A stretch of DNA of 64,000 nucleotides from positions 37,205,760 to 37,269,759 of the forward strand of contig JASWHV010000010.1 of NCBI GenBank assembly GCA_030760725.1. Reading direction: 5' to 3'. This stretch comes from Neostapfia colusana. Its lineage: Eukaryota > Streptophyta > Magnoliopsida > Poales > Poaceae. Of the stretch, positions 1 to 11,900 are shown one piece after another. The stretch's first letter is position 1. Each line of letters begins with the position of its first letter. Below the pieces are notes generated by a model that did no database searches, had not been told where the DNA came from, and worked only from the letters and a program-made list of their open reading frames with translations. A program made the position numbers and the translations under genes.

Positions 1-477
1 TGCAGGACCTCTCGGCCTTAGCTACCCCGCATGAATGTGGTAGGTGCGCCCAAACAATTGGCCACACCTACCAGGTGGCCACTACGGGGACCGCACAAGG
101 AAGGATCGGAGCTCCCGACTACTCCAACACAAGACCGGAGGAGCTGGACCCCGCCCCCTCGGCAGGGGCGGGCTCGGAAGGCCCCACGTGTCTGGCGGGG
201 CTGGAGCTCCTCTCCCCTCAGAGGATAGCTCCGGGCCTGCCACGTGGCCAGCAGAGCTGGACCTTGCCCCCTCTGCAGGGGCGAGCCCCGAAGGCTCCAC
301 GTGTCCAGCGGGACTGGGCCTCCCCTCTCCTCAGAGGAAAGCTCCAGGCCCACCACGTGGCCAGCAGAGCCGGACCTCCCCCCGTCCTTACGGGGCGAGC
401 TCCGAAGACCCCTTGGGTCCTTATGTCAGCAAGGACCCGAGGAAGGTGTCTGTGCAAGCTTCGTTATCGGTGGAGAC
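1..477 (+). mobile_element. Tat-type element B1, 3' region, fragment 1
   Basis: This is the left-most visible piece of Tat element B1, whose sense strand is +. Read in reverse complement it matches the stretch between pol and the antisense gene of element B2 (about 29210-29760): the start resembles 29630-29760, then follow G-box/hairpin repeats, then the text around the end of the antisense gene. The piece stops at 477 because a solo LTR inserted there; the same element resumes at 5099 after the 5-bp duplication GAGAC (473-477 and 5099-5103). B1's pol would lie to the left of the window. The many short ORFs on both strands are by-products of GC-rich repeats and are not counted as genes. Confidence 0.75.
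135..415. repeat. G-box/hairpin minisatellite, array in B1
   Basis: Degenerate tandem units of about 50-60 bp. Each unit combines a CACGTG palindrome (around 185, 239, 299 and 354) with a CGGAGCT or GGAGCT block and a self-complementary stretch of the CTCTCCTCTGAGGAGAG or CCCCTGCGGAGGGG type that could fold as a hairpin. CACGTG is the core of plant G-box/ABRE sites bound by bZIP and bHLH factors; any such role here is inference. The same unit type recurs in nine other arrays in this window. Confidence 0.85.
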
Positions 478-3135
478 TGTAAAAGCCCAAGAAAAGGGAC
501 TTGCAAAAACTTTTCATCACCTCACAACACCACAGTTTTTGTTGTGGATATCTTGTGAAAAATAGTGAAGAGCATGTAACCTCCATCTAAAGAGTGATTA
601 GAGGAGAAAGCCCTAACTTTCACAAAGTAGGATTTCTGCACATGAACATGATGGGTTGAGATCACCCCTAGGACTTGAAAAGTCTTGGGAAGGTTCAAGC
701 CAAGTTTGATGCAAACCCAACACTTTTTGAGGCAATTTTGGAGGCATTTGAAAAAGAGGCCGATTTGAATGTAAATTCAAATTGCAGCAACTTTCATCCC
801 TCAAATTCAAAAGTTAGCTTCATATTCAAACTCAGCACATTTTTCTGAGTTAGTCCACCAATTTTCATCCCCATTGGAGTTCATTTTTTCAAGAGCTAAA
901 TTTGCAAGAATTCGAAACTGAATTTTAATTTCAGTTCAAACATGAAGCAAACTTAGCCAAACAAAGTTTAAATTTGAGGACTCAAATTCAAACCAACACT
1001 TGGGGTCTAAGTCTCACGTTCAATTGTGAGTATCTGGGAATATTTGAGTACCAACAGAAATGAAAAGAATTGGAAAAGGAATTAGAGGGGAGGACCACAT
1101 GTCAGCAGACTTCAGTCTGAAGTTTCCCTCGGGTGATATTTCTTCGGCCGGAGCCTCGCGCGCGCGCCAGCGCGATTGCACCGGCGCCCCGACTGCCAGC
1201 AGCGGTCGAACGGCCACCTCATGATGCAAAAATCATGGCTCAAAGGCCAGCGCATACGCTACGCCACCATTCCTTCTGTTTCCCGAGCGAGAACGACCAC
1301 AACCCGAGCTCCTTTCTCGGTTCCGCGCAAGAACAGAACGCCGACCTCCTTTGATCCCCGGCGTCCGAGAGCTAGGACCCGTCTGGTGCCCGGCGAGCTA
1401 TACGAAAAAGGTCCGCTCCAAGGTGCGTGACACGCTCATGCCGACCGTTCCTCCTCTCGTACGTTGTCGGGGTAGTATTTGCCCGTTTATCCATTCGGTG
1501 TTCAAAATACCGAATGGTGCAAAACACGGAAATATGGAGTAGGTAGTTCACCACCGGGGATTCCAAGCTACACACACGTTCTGCACTGGTACGCGACCAC
1601 CTAGGATCGAAAACCAGCGAAAACCATGGGCTAGGGTTACGGTTCTTCGAGATTTTCCGGTCACAGCCGATATCGGGCCTAGGTCGATGGTGAGCACGTA
1701 GCTCCGGCCATTTCCATGGCTAACCGATCTCACATTTGTGCTCAGCATGCCGCAGCGGAGCTGTAGGAGCAAACCGTTTGAAGAATAAGGCCCTGAGTAG
1801 CCCGGGCGACATCGCCGGAGTAGAGAGAACCACTGTCACCGTCGCGGGCATGGTTCTGGCGATTGCCGAGCTTCGGTGAGGGCACCAGCGTGTTCTACGA
1901 GTTAAGTTAGGCCCAGGCGGCGAGAACCGTCGAAGGTCGTGCAGCGAAACGGCCGGCGGCGAGGACTCCGTCGAAGCACTGCCGCGGGAGCTGTGGGAGG
2001 GCACGAGGTAGACGAAGGGGGCCAGGTCCACCGGTCAGCCTCTGGTCTCACGTGGGGATCCGTTTGCGGCCGGGATTCAGTGTGGCAGCGTGGGGAGACC
2101 CCGTGGGATGCGGTGTGGCCGCATTCTCAGTGGGCTGGTTTAAGGAGTGGGCCCCACCCGCAGGGGTTAAACATTTTGGGAATTTCCAGTTTTAGTTCAA
2201 ACTTCAAATGTATAGAACTTTTGCTAGGAAGCTCCAAATCCAGTGAAACAATTTTTTCTGAACTCAGAATTCTGAGTACTTTCCAGCAATACCAATTTAA
2301 GCTCATGAAACTTAATAGTTTTCCAGAATTAAATCCCTAAATTTCAAACTGTTAGGAATTTTATCTGGAGAATTACTTTATGAAAAATTCTGAAATATGG
2401 CTGAGAGGTTCATTGGAAAATCCTTGATTCACAGTAAAATTTTCAGACTCATCCAAGTTCATTTAGTCCTCCTAATGGGGTGTTTAAGTGAACTGCCCTG
2501 AGAAAATAGAAAAATGAACAGAAACATTTTCAGATTTTCTCCAAAATTTGTTTAGGGCATAACTTCCTATATGCTTCTTCAAATTACATGAAACCAATTC
2601 CATTAGAACCATCTTAAATTCTAGTTTCCAGAAAGTAATGGTTGGAGCCATGAAAACCCATGGAATTCCTTAGAGGCTCAAATATTGACCAAATAGGCTT
2701 TTATTTGTACAAGGCTCAGATGAACTTTGTTTCAAATGAAACTTGGTCAAGACTCTGGTTATGACCCTACCAAGCCACCATAACAATTTCAGAACCAAAA
2801 GAGAGGGCTAGCTAGAGTTATTAGTAATTACTTATTCAAGTTTATACATTGCATTTGAATTGACATGTAGTATCTCATTAACATGTAGTCTTTGAAGACG
2901 AGGAGACTCCGGAGGTGCTCGACTTCCTCCTTCCGGACGAAGACCTAACCCCTGACCAGCAGCAACAAGGCAAGTCCCGGTTGCATTAACTTCGTTTATC
3001 AAGTTTTACTTTGTTCACATGTCTAGTGTGAAGTATGAATGTGCATTAGGTGTAGGATGGATGGAACCCCACTTGCATAACCAGAAATTTTCCTATGAGA
3101 GTGAGGGTAGTGTCTAAGACCTCGAGTAGTCAGGC

Positions 3136-3377
3136 TGTGATATCCTGACTCCCGGCTTAATAGGATTGATAGAGTACTCATATCACCAAGGTATACCTTC
3201 TTTTCCGGAAGCCCATCTGCAAAGGACTCCGGGGTTAAGCGTGCTTGGCCCGGAGGAATTCTGTGATGGGTGACCGACCGGGAAGTTTTCCCGGGTGCGC
3301 ACGAGTGAGGACAAAGTGCGCAGAAAAGACGAGTGGTGGTATGTGGAGACAGTCTATGATCCTAGAGAGCCATCACA
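3136..3377 (+). repeat. Cassandra left LTR
   Basis: 242 bp, TGTGAT...ATCACA, with 6-bp inverted termini. It differs from the right LTR at six single sites (five transitions, one transversion, no indel), which is 97.5% identity by eye and suggests a moderately recent insertion. Confidence 0.93.
3172..3306 (+). ncRNA. 5S rRNA-like domain in the left Cassandra LTR
   Basis: The core reads like plant 5S rRNA from about nt 25 to the 3' part. GGTTAAGCGTGCTTGG (about 3233-3248) matches the A-box region of 5S, and TGATGGGTGACC...GGGAAGT (about 3263-3286) matches the C-box region. Upstream, CCGGAAGCCCATC and GGACTCCG match 5S CCGGATCCCATC and GAACTCCG. In Cassandra elements this domain is known to be transcribed by RNA polymerase III. 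Small insertions relative to real 5S show that it is not a functional ribosomal gene. Domain limits are approximate. Confidence 0.85.
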
Positions 3378-3379
3378 AA

Positions 3380-3392
3380 TGGTATCAGAGCC
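3380..3392 (+). other. Primer binding site of Cassandra (initiator Met-tRNA)
   Basis: TGGTATCAGAGCC lies two bases after the left LTR. It is complementary to the 3' end of plant initiator methionine tRNA and would prime minus-strand DNA synthesis. Confidence 0.9.
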
Positions 3393-3636
3393 GACCCTCG
3401 CAGTTTCACGGGTGCGTACGGGTCAGTGAGAAGGATACGGTAGCGTATGGGTCAGGGACGTGGGTACGTATGCATGACGCGTGGGTCCTCTGTGTGGGAC
3501 ACGGTATGGTACGTATGCTGCTAACCGGACGTATGGTATGCGTATGCCAGCACTGAACGTATGAACGTGGCTAAGAGGGGACGTTCCTGTCTTGGCGTTG
3601 ACCGACGAGGACGTCGGTCTTCTAAGGGTTGGATTG

Positions 3637-3878
3637 TGTGATATCCTGACTCCCGGCTTAATAGGATTGATAGAGTACTCATATCACCAAGGTATACTTT
3701 CTTTTCCGGAAGCCCATCTGCAAAGGACTCCGGGGTTAAGCGTGCTTGGCCTGGAGGAATTTTGTGATGGGTGACCGACCGGGAAGTTTTCCCGGGTGCG
3801 CACGAGTGAGGATAAAGTGCGCAGAAAAGACGAGTGGTGGTATGTGGGGACAGTCTATGATACTAGAGAGCCATCACA
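3637..3878 (+). repeat. Cassandra right LTR
   Basis: 242 bp, same ends as the left copy, followed directly by the duplicated CAGGC. No clean polypurine tract precedes it; the best candidate is the purine-rich stretch around 3624-3633, which is weak. Confidence 0.93.
3673..3807 (+). ncRNA. 5S rRNA-like domain in the right Cassandra LTR
   Basis: Second copy of the 5S-like domain, with A-box-like sequence near 3734-3749 and C-box-like sequence near 3764-3787. Both boxes are intact; the copies differ by C/T changes between the boxes (TTGGCC then T instead of C; AATTT instead of AATTC). Confidence 0.85.
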
Positions 3879-5098
3879 CAGGCTATGCTTAATGATTCAT
3901 AGGACTTCGGTACAAGTCGAGTAGTTGGAATCTACTCGCGAGTTAGGTTTGGGACACACGGGTTTGGTTTGAGTGATGTGAGATCACATTACTAATGAAA
4001 ATGAGACTAGGCAGGGTCTAGGGCGCAGCAAGAGGAAGTCTTGTGTGCGCAACCCTGTCCGTGTCAATTGAGAACCAATCCGTGTGTGGCCCTGCTGAGC
4101 AAGTATTGAACGTACCGAAGGCATGTCGGATATATGGGCCCCGATAAACCGATGTAACCTAAACCTCCGGGCGTCGAGGCATAGCACACCAATTTATAGG
4201 TGTAGGTTGAGGGCAGCAAGGTGGAAATCTGCTAACGGGCATAGAGAGATGCTCCGTGTAGGGAACCTCATGTCCGTTTCGGTGTGACCGGTTCGACGTT
4301 TGGGCTGTTGGGTGAAAGGTTGTCCCGTACGGCATCGAGTGAGCGTGCTGTGCAGCTCCACGGGTGGGCGTACGTGACATGCTCTTTGGGTATCCTGCAG
4401 GTGTATATCGAGTCAATTCGCCGTCTCTCGCGGTGACGAGTACCGCTTGTTCACTGCGTCGTAACGTAGATAATTTATGGAATGATGTGATTCAATTCTG
4501 CTGTATGATATAATTGTATTGTTACATGTGTGCCACCAAATATGGCTTATTAAATTTCAGATTCATAAACTGTTAACTTGTGGCTAAAAGATAAACTAAG
4601 GATAAACTATAGGCGTGTCCATTTGCTGAAAGTTTACCGTCCCATGTCTATAGTTCACTACATGTAGAGTTTCATGTTTAGGTGAGTCGGTTATGTCTTG
4701 TTGAGCTCTCGTGCTCACGGTTGCTGCTTAAGTGTTTTTCAGGTGAGGAGCCACCCATGGACTCGGGTTACGAGTCCACCGGCGAGGGTTACCCTCCGTC
4801 GGGGACTTCGGCTGAGTGCGAGCCGTACACGCCGCGCTGAGTTGAGGAGTGCAGCTAGTGTGGGTTGCCCTAGGGCTGGGCAACCAACTTTTGCTAGATA
4901 GGCAGGCGTGAGTTGTATAATGTAGACTTCCGCTGTGTAATATAAACAATAGTTTGTAACTGAAGTTTGTACCTGTTTGTACAGTTCAGTTGATTTCCCA
5001 TGTAATAAAAAGGTGTCCTTATGATGTGTGCTGTCAGGTGTCGCATCGTGCGGCACCACCCTCTGCGATCCTGGATGAGCGGATTCCGGTCCGCCACA

Positions 5099-5328
5099 GA
5101 GACCTCCCGAGGTCCTTGCGGAGCTAAGGGCTTGGGCAAGACAAGCCAAGAGCAAGTTAAAAGGGCAGACACACAGTGCAAAAGTCTGTTCATTCATCAG
5201 AGGCTCCATGAGCTGGACTACAGACTCAAGAAAACAAAAACAAGAGATACAAAGCCCTTCGGCTACAAGGACGAACGCCTAGGAATCCCCAGACTCCCGC
5301 TGGAACCTAGACGATACGAGGGCGGCCA
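5099..5328 (+). mobile_element. Tat element B1, fragment 2 (end of antisense gene and its 3' flank)
   Basis: Bounded by two insertions: the solo LTR on the left (duplicated GAGAC, 5099-5103) and element A on the right (duplicated GGCCA, 5324-5328). In reverse complement it matches 28935-29160 of element B2, the last codons of the antisense coiled-coil gene and the text after its stop, including the stretch around 5195-5215 that in plants could serve as a 3' UTR. The coding frame would continue at 16564. Confidence 0.78.
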
Positions 5329-5477
5329 TGTGTTACCCTCATTTTTGGTTTCTGCATGTATTCATGTTTCATGTAGAGAAAACATTTTAAAAGAAGTGGG
5401 AACAGAGAAAGAATCAAAGAAGTTAGCCAAAAGAAGCAAATTTCCAGTGTACAGAGATCGCCGAAGACAACTCCCGT

Positions 5478-6110
5478 AGCTCGCTGGCCATGTGGCGTGT
5501 TCGGAGCTGATCTCCGCAAATGGAGAGGGGTCCGCCGCTAAACAGACTACGTGGTAGGCTCGGGGCTCATCTCCGCAAAGGGGGAGCGGTCCGACCCTGT
5601 GGGACACGTGTTGCCCCCGTAGCTAGCCTCTGCAAAGAAGCAAGGCCAGCCGCAGGACACGTGTCACCTTCGGAGCTAGTCGCCACGGAAATCAGAGGAC
5701 CAGTCGCGCGGGATACGTGTCGATCTTGGAGCTCACCTCCGAGGGGTCTGGTTCTATTGGACACGTGTCGCCACCGGAGCTTATCTCCGGGAGGTCCGTC
5801 ACTGTTGGACACGTCTTAACCTCGGAGCTCGTCAATGTGAAGAAAGGAAGTCCGGCTCTGTTAGGATACGTGGCACACCCGGAGCCACCTCCGAAGAGAG
5901 GGAAGGTCCGACACTGACACGTGGCGTGTGCGGAGCCACCTCCAAACAGAGAGGAGGACCCGACTGCCAGGATACGTGGCGCAGACGGAGCTCACCTCCG
6001 AAGGACAGGGAGGTCTCGCTCGCTTGACATGCGGCACAACCGGAGCTCGTCTCTGCGGAAATGGGGAGACCAGGCCCGATGGACACGTGGAGCTTCCAGA
6101 GCTCATCACC
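5478..6110. repeat. G-box minisatellite in the 5' LTR of A
   Basis: About ten to eleven degenerate units of roughly 58 bp. Typical unit: ACACGTGTC, then a CGGAGCT block, then a CCTCCG/GGAGG hairpin-like stretch. Intact CACGTG appears near 5606, 5657, 5762, 5919 and 6080; several other units have decayed forms such as TACGTGG. It lies just upstream of the LTR's TATA box, where upstream promoter elements would be expected. Confidence 0.85.
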
Positions 6111-6302
6111 GCGGAGGTAACGAGTTCTGGAGCGGTTTTCAGATTCTGTACGCGTGGAAATACCGGTACGGAGAGGAAACCGACCTGAATTCCACAATGT
6201 TACCGCACCAAATCAACTAAAGATAAGTTGTTAAGATTCAACGATAATTTGAATAGGCTCTTATTCAAAATACAATCAGATTAGGACTCTTCTTCTCCTG
6301 AT

Positions 6303-6310
6303 TATAAATA
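6303..6310 (+). promoter_or_regulatory. TATA box in the 5' LTR of A
   Basis: TATAAATA about 190 bp after the G-box array, conserved at the matching place in the 3' LTR (14410-14417). Likely RNA polymerase II core promoter of the element. Confidence 0.6.
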
Positions 6311-8505
6311 GAACCCAGAACCCTTGGCCGAAACCACGAACTTCTTTTCCACCTCCTGAGCCGACGACTTAGAGCCCTAGCCCCAACTCGCCGAGTAAGC
6401 CCATCGCCGGAGTTTGGTCGAGAGACATCGCCGGAAGAGAGCCCCAACGATCTGTCTGATAGGAGAAGGACCCCGAGACTAAGAAGAACATAAGGTAGGT
6501 CTCCAATGCCACCTTACAACATCATCGCGTTTTCTTTGCATCTGTTCTTCGATTCCTTTCGAACAGAAGCTTTTTCATGGACAGATCACTTGCTGATCGG
6601 TTTGATCTAGATCTAAAGACAAGGTCATCGCCACATCAACATTTGATCCGAACACCTCTGTTCATCATAAAAACTATGCAAGCCATGCAAAAACACGTAA
6701 AAACTAAACTACATCATAGGATTAACATGCATAAGCATCATCACACCTAGTTAAAATTCGTGCATGATATTGATTGTTGTAAATTTTGTATGTGCATGAT
6801 CATGTATAGAAGGACAAGCTCAGGGAGCTACCTACGACGGACTAAAAAACAAGATTTTGAGCAACCGGAACAACCAGAACAAGGCAAGTGCCCCTTGACA
6901 ATATTGATCCTATGTTTTGGGAAACTATTTTGTTTTACGAAAAGGTGTGTGTGCTTAGTCAAACATGATGGGAAACCTTTTTATAGGAGTTTATTAGTTT
7001 TGGTTAAACCACCCTTGTCTCCAGGGAAGTTTATGAGTCGGATATGGTTTTTGCTTTAAGCTTCGCTAAGTCCATGGGATTGGGAAGCGAGATAGATGTG
7101 TCTAGCTAGCTGCACTCGTATCGATAATGAGAAATTGATCTTGTTAATGAACATTGATCGGAGGGAGATCTAGGCAAGACTGGGTTTGTGAATGAGGTAG
7201 CACGAGATGGTGGTTTGCTTGCCGTAGATCTAAGGACCGATTCATGCGAGCACATTCTAGGATAACAGTGCCACCACAAGGCCAAGTATGGGTGCGGCTT
7301 AGCTGACTAACTAGGTAAGTTACTAGATTGTTATGGACCGTGGAAGGCGCGGGGAATGGGAGTCGAGTGAGGACTGCCCTGGGAACTGCATGGCACAAGA
7401 GGGGGCCCGTGGGTGGGATAATTGGAGATTCTAGCCTGCCGGTGAAACCTTAGTGAGTCCATACATCTAGTTACCCCATTGTAAAGGCTATTTTGTGATC
7501 TCTTGGCCATACACCGATGGTTGTGTACTAGTATAATGGAGGTTCTGCAGTCGCCGACGGGTGACGAAATCACAAACTTGTGGGTAAAGAGGTGCAAACT
7601 CTGCAGAGTCTTAAAACTATCATGATAGCCGAGCTTACGGTCACGAGCGCCTGGCCAACTTCCATGATTAGTTGGGATTGTTATTGGATACAGTTATTGG
7701 TTATGGTTTTGGATGGTTTGGTTTTGCTTTTGTTCTCGGGACTGTTGAGTTCGGGTGATAAGATGGATTGCATGACTGTTGAGTTATGGCAACGAGGTTG
7801 GTCTCGGTGTGAGACGGAAGTGTTTATGAGATGAAATGGTAGCGAATGCAAGATGGTATTCGTGAGATGGAAGCGAATACGAGGAGGTATTAGTGAGCAA
7901 GAATGAGGTTGATTGATGTCTGGTGGGGACATGGAAGGTAATGAACAATGGAGGTATGATTGGTATTTTAATACATGTTAGGATTACATTCACTTAAAGA
8001 AAAGTTGCTGTTTTATCGTGGTTTTTGGTAAATAACTTTGCTTTCTGCAACGAGCCTTTTTATACCTACCTTGTTATGAGCTACATATCATATTTTCCCG
8101 CACTTGCTGAGTACATCATTGTACTCAAACTTGCATTATTATTTCATCATCAGCAACAGGAGAAGATTATTATGAAGACCAAGTGGAGCATTAGGCGTGT
8201 AATCTGTTCTCAACCTTGCCTGTGGGGATGGAGTATAGATGGAGCTGCTGCTGCTTAGATTGCTTCCGCACTAGTTAGAAGACTTCCGCTGCATAGAAAT
8301 AAGACTTCCGCTGTTAGAATAAGACTTCCGCCGTGAGCATGAGTCCAAGACTCGTGGGACATTGTAATAAACTCTGTTATTCGTGGTTATATATATTCTG
8401 AATTCAGTTTGTGGAACATATGTGTATGTGTGATGAACATCCTGGGCACACATATGCATCAGTTCTCGGTTCCGTGGTTTTCTACAGAATTGAGGCATCA
8501 TAGAT

Positions 8506-8590
8506 TGGTATCAGAGCCACGGGTTGATGGTAGGTTACACGCTTAGATAGATCACAGATTGGTATCAGACACAGATTGGTAGCTAAGCCA
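8506..8590 (+). other. Repeated primer-binding-site motifs of A
   Basis: TGGTATCAGAGCC (8506) is the initiator Met-tRNA PBS. Degenerate copies follow at about 8560 (TGGTATCAGA) and 8578 (TGGTAGCTAAGCC), within a repeated text of about 54 bp. Element F shows four copies with a similar period, so the duplication is a trait of this family. Confidence 0.8.
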
Positions 8591-8923
8591 CACTTGACAT
8601 AGGATACAAGCCTAGGAAAGGCCATAGTTGGATCAGATTGGCAACACCCTAAGCCAGATAGGACCCCCATTGAACAGGGCTTAAATAGGAGTTGTGTGAG
8701 CCCTTGTAATGATTGTTTGTGATTATGTGCTTAGTGTGAGTTGTGGAACGTCTCAAAGCGTTGTCCATATCCAAAGATAAGTAGAAAAAGGTGTGAGACG
8801 CCTCGGCACTTGTTCACATCCTCATATGGGCAAATATATATAGTCCAACCCACCTTGATGCATATAGTTAAGGGGATCTACCTAACCTTCTAACCTTCTA
8901 TTCTATTTCGTTCTCTCTCACAG

Positions 8924-11900
8924 ATGGTGAGAGGAAACGTCGGCCGAAGGAACGTCCGTGACAACCAAGAGGATGGCCACGATGAAGTTCCTGTTAACCC
9001 TGGAGCTGGTGAGAACAACCTGTAACGTTTAATGGCCATGCAGAACAAACTTATGCAAACCATGATCCAAACTTTGGGTCATTTGCAGGCCAACAACAAC
9101 AACCCTGTTCCGGCATCACCGCCACCACCACCGCCGGCTCATAACATACTGGGAGAGTTCATGAGGACTCGACCACCCACCTTTGCTCAAGCTAACGACC
9201 CCATGGAGGCTGACGACTGGTTGAAATCCATGGAGAAGAAGCTTGCCATAGTGCAGTGCAATGACCAAGAGAAGGTTCTTTTTTGCGTCGCACCAACTCA
9301 TGGGAGCTGCCGCTGACTGGTGGGATGCCCTATGTAACGCTCATGTCGACCCGGAGGCGATCACTTGTTCTGAGTTCAAGGAGAGTTTCCACTCTCATTA
9401 CATGCCTGCTGGTGTAATGATGCTTAAGAGACAGGAGTTTGAAGGTCTTCGCCAAGGACAGAGAACCGTGAATGAGTATCTCAACAAGTTCACATAACTG
9501 TCCCAGTACGCCCCCGAAGATGTCAACTCAGACCAGAGTAAGCAATACATGTTCATGAGAGGGTTGAACAATGAGATCCAGGTTCAGCTCCTCAACAATG
9601 ACTACGCGAGTTTCCAGAAGCTGGTTGACAAGGCTATAGTGGTTGAAAGCAAGATCCGAGAGATCGAACGAGAGTGCAAGAGGAAGATGCCATACCAGCC
9701 CCAAGGGAGCAACGTATGACATCGGTACATGCCCCCGTCCGCACCGCAGTATGGATCGACCGCTCCTGCATATCGCCCTAGTCAGCCATCACCGCAACGA
9801 CCCGTTGCACAAGCACCTCGTGCACCTTTGCCTCCTGTGCCCCGACCCAACATGGGCGCTCCTGTTCAAAACCACCACCCCAACGTACCTGCTGCCGTAG
9901 GCAACAGGGCATGCTTTGCATGCGGGGAAACAGGACACTTCACAAGCCAGTGCCCGAGGAGAGGCCCTGGACAGCAAGGCAACGTGCCCAAGCAGAACCC
10001 GCGACCGAATGGAGGGGCAATCAAGGAAACCGTGGACAGCAGAACTATGCTCGCAGCAACGTGAACCATGTCTCTGCTGAGGAAGCACAACAGGCTGAGG
10101 ACGTCGTACTTGGTATGTTCTTTGCCAACTCCAACCCAGCCACCATCTTATTTGATTCTGGAGCATCGCATTCCTTCATATCATCCAAGTATGTTGCCAA
10201 GCATAATCTACCCATATCACACTTAAAATGTGATATGTTAGTTAATTCTCCCGGTGGAGAGATGAGGACTAATATAGTATGTCCGAAAGTAAGCCTTAAA
10301 ATATGGAGGGTAGACTTCCTTGCCAACCACATTGTCTTGGATTCCCAAGGGCTTGACATAATACTCGGGATGGATTGGTTAAGCAAGCACAACGGGGTAA
10401 TCCAATGTGCTGAAAGAAGCGTACAGTTGACAAATGAGCACGGTATTCGTGTCAAGTTTAAGTCAGCCCAACAAACAACCGAAAGGGCAATTTTGAACCC
10501 TGTCGAAGGAGCAACATTGGACAACATCCTAGTGGTTCAGGAATTCTCGGACGTATTCCCGGAAGAGCTTCCAGGTATGTCACCTGACTGGGACATTGAG
10601 TTTGCCATTGATTTGGTACCCAGAACTGCACCCATAGCAAATTAAGAGACCCTATAGGATGCCCGTCAATGAACTAGTGGAACTCAAGAAGCAAATTCAG
10701 GAGCAATTGGAGAAGGATTTTATACGTCCAAGCTCATCACCATGGGGAGCTCCTGTGCTCTTCATGGACAAGAAGGATGGGACCCAAAGGATGTGCGTGG
10801 ACTATAGGTCTCTCAATGAGGTGACAATCAAGAACAAATACTCTCTGCCCCGTATAGAGGACCTATTCGACCAAATGAATGGAGCCCGAGTGTTCTCCAA
10901 GATTGATCTTCGGTCGGGATACTTCCAGCTGAAGATTAAGCCCTCCGATATACCCAAGACTGCCTTTCGAACACGGTATGGTTCGTATGAATATACCGTC
11001 GTGTCTTTTGGGTTAAATGCACCCGCATACTTCATGTACCTTATGAACAAGGTTTTCATGGAGTACTTGGATAAGTTTATCGTGGTTTTCATCGACGACA
11101 TTATGGTGTATTCAAAAAGTGAGGAGGAGCATGAAGAACATTTGAAATTGACCTTGCAGAAAATGCGTGAGCATCAATTGTATGCCAAACTTAACAAGTG
11201 TCAATTTTGGATAAAGGAGATATCGTTCCTAGGCCACATTATCTCCAAGTAAGGGGTATCGGTTGATCCCTGAAAAGTGGGAGATGTTCTAAAGTGGAAC
11301 CAACCGCAAAACATGAGGGGCATTCGGAGTTTTCTTGGGATGGCTGGATACTACCGAAGGTTCATCAAGGACTTCTCTAAGATAGCAAAGGCTATCACGG
11401 AGTTGCTAACTAAGGGAAAAGCCTTCTAATGGACACCAGCATGCCAAGAAAGTTTTGAGGAACTCAAGAAAAGGCTAACCACAGCGCCTGTTTTGGTATT
11501 GCGAGACGTAAGCAAGAGCTTTGACATATATTGTGACGCATCCAGACAAGGGCTCGGATGTGTGCTCATGCAAGAAGGACGAGTGGTAGCCTATGCCTCA
11601 CGACAATTAAAGAAGCACGAGCTTAATTATCCTACACATGACTTGGAGCTAGCAGCAGTAGTGCATGCATTGAAGATTTGGAGACATTATATCCTTGGTC
11701 ATCGATGTGAGATCTATACGGATCATAAAAGCCTCAAGTACATATTTACACAAACAGACCTGAATTTGAGGCAACGTCGATGGTTGGAACTCATCAAGGA
11801 TTACGGTGTTGGAATCAACTACCACCCTGGGAGGGCCAATGAAGTAGCTGATGCATTGAGCTGGAAGGGAGCATGTCACCAACTCATGGTTCGGGAGCTA

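Larger units (their letters stand above)
3136..3878 (+). mobile_element. Cassandra-type TRIM element with 5S rRNA-like LTRs
   Basis: A complete 743-bp miniature LTR element inside the solo LTR. Two 242-bp direct repeats (3136-3377 and 3637-3878) start TGTGATATCC and end AGCCATCACA and differ at 6 positions by eye. The target duplication CAGGC sits at 3131-3135 and 3879-3883. Two bases after the left LTR comes TGGTATCAGAGCC, the PBS for initiator methionine tRNA. The 259-bp interior (3378-3636) has no credible coding sequence. Both LTRs contain a 5S rRNA-like domain with RNA polymerase III A- and C-box sequence, the known hallmark of the Cassandra family. The element is non-autonomous and would need proteins from other LTR retrotransposons to move. 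Its short LTRs and total size fit known Cassandra elements. Confidence 0.93.
478..5098 (+). mobile_element. Solo LTR of a ~3.9-kb chromovirus LTR family, with a Cassandra insertion
   Basis: An isolated LTR that begins TGTAAAAGCCC and ends GTCCGCCACA (TG...CA rule) and is flanked by the perfect 5-bp duplication GAGAC at 473-477 and 5099-5103. No gag, pol, PBS or PPT of this family lies between the ends, so it is a solo LTR, the usual product of recombination between the two LTRs of a full element. Removing the Cassandra element and its duplication (748 bp) leaves 3873 bp, close to the 3919-bp LTR of element H (58301-62219, minus), which shows the same order of similar blocks. About 1100-2150 is GC-rich; the rest is AT-rich and has no credible ORF. 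Confidence 0.88.
5329..8500 (+). repeat. 5' LTR of chromovirus A
   Basis: Starts TGTGTTACCCTC (TGTGACACCCTC in the 3' copy) and ends near GAATTGAGGCATCA. Order: AT-rich start, G-box array (about 5478-6110), TATA box (6303-6310), then about 2.2 kb of mostly AT-rich text. It holds about 22 bp around 7293-7316 and about 25 bp near 6413 that the 3' LTR lacks. No credible ORF. Confidence 0.9.

Noticed and set aside
31..565. Overlapping ORFs on both strands in the G-box array
   Set aside because: All frames are open because the array is GC-rich and its unit lacks stops. The proteins are repetitive, differ among copies and have no family signature. The same applies to ORFs at 18506-19204, 20560-21072, 24692-25324, 29292-29632, 31229-31842, 48013-48463 and 51408-51861.
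1939..2340. 133-codon ORF in the solo LTR
   Set aside because: No family signature, not open in the matching part of the H LTR, and its second half is AT-rich noncoding text.
3172..3306. A genuine 5S rRNA gene
   Set aside because: It has insertions relative to 5S, lies inside a short LTR with TSD, and occurs as the second copy in the partner LTR; it is the Cassandra 5S-like domain.
3245..3556. 103-codon ORF in Cassandra
   Set aside because: It overlaps the 5S-like domain and the PBS. Cassandra elements are noncoding.
7144..7993. Minus-strand ORFs of 70-110 codons in the A LTRs, repeated at 15189-16052 and 21559-22310
   Set aside because: They recur because the LTRs recur. Indels between the copies break the frames, and no domain is seen.
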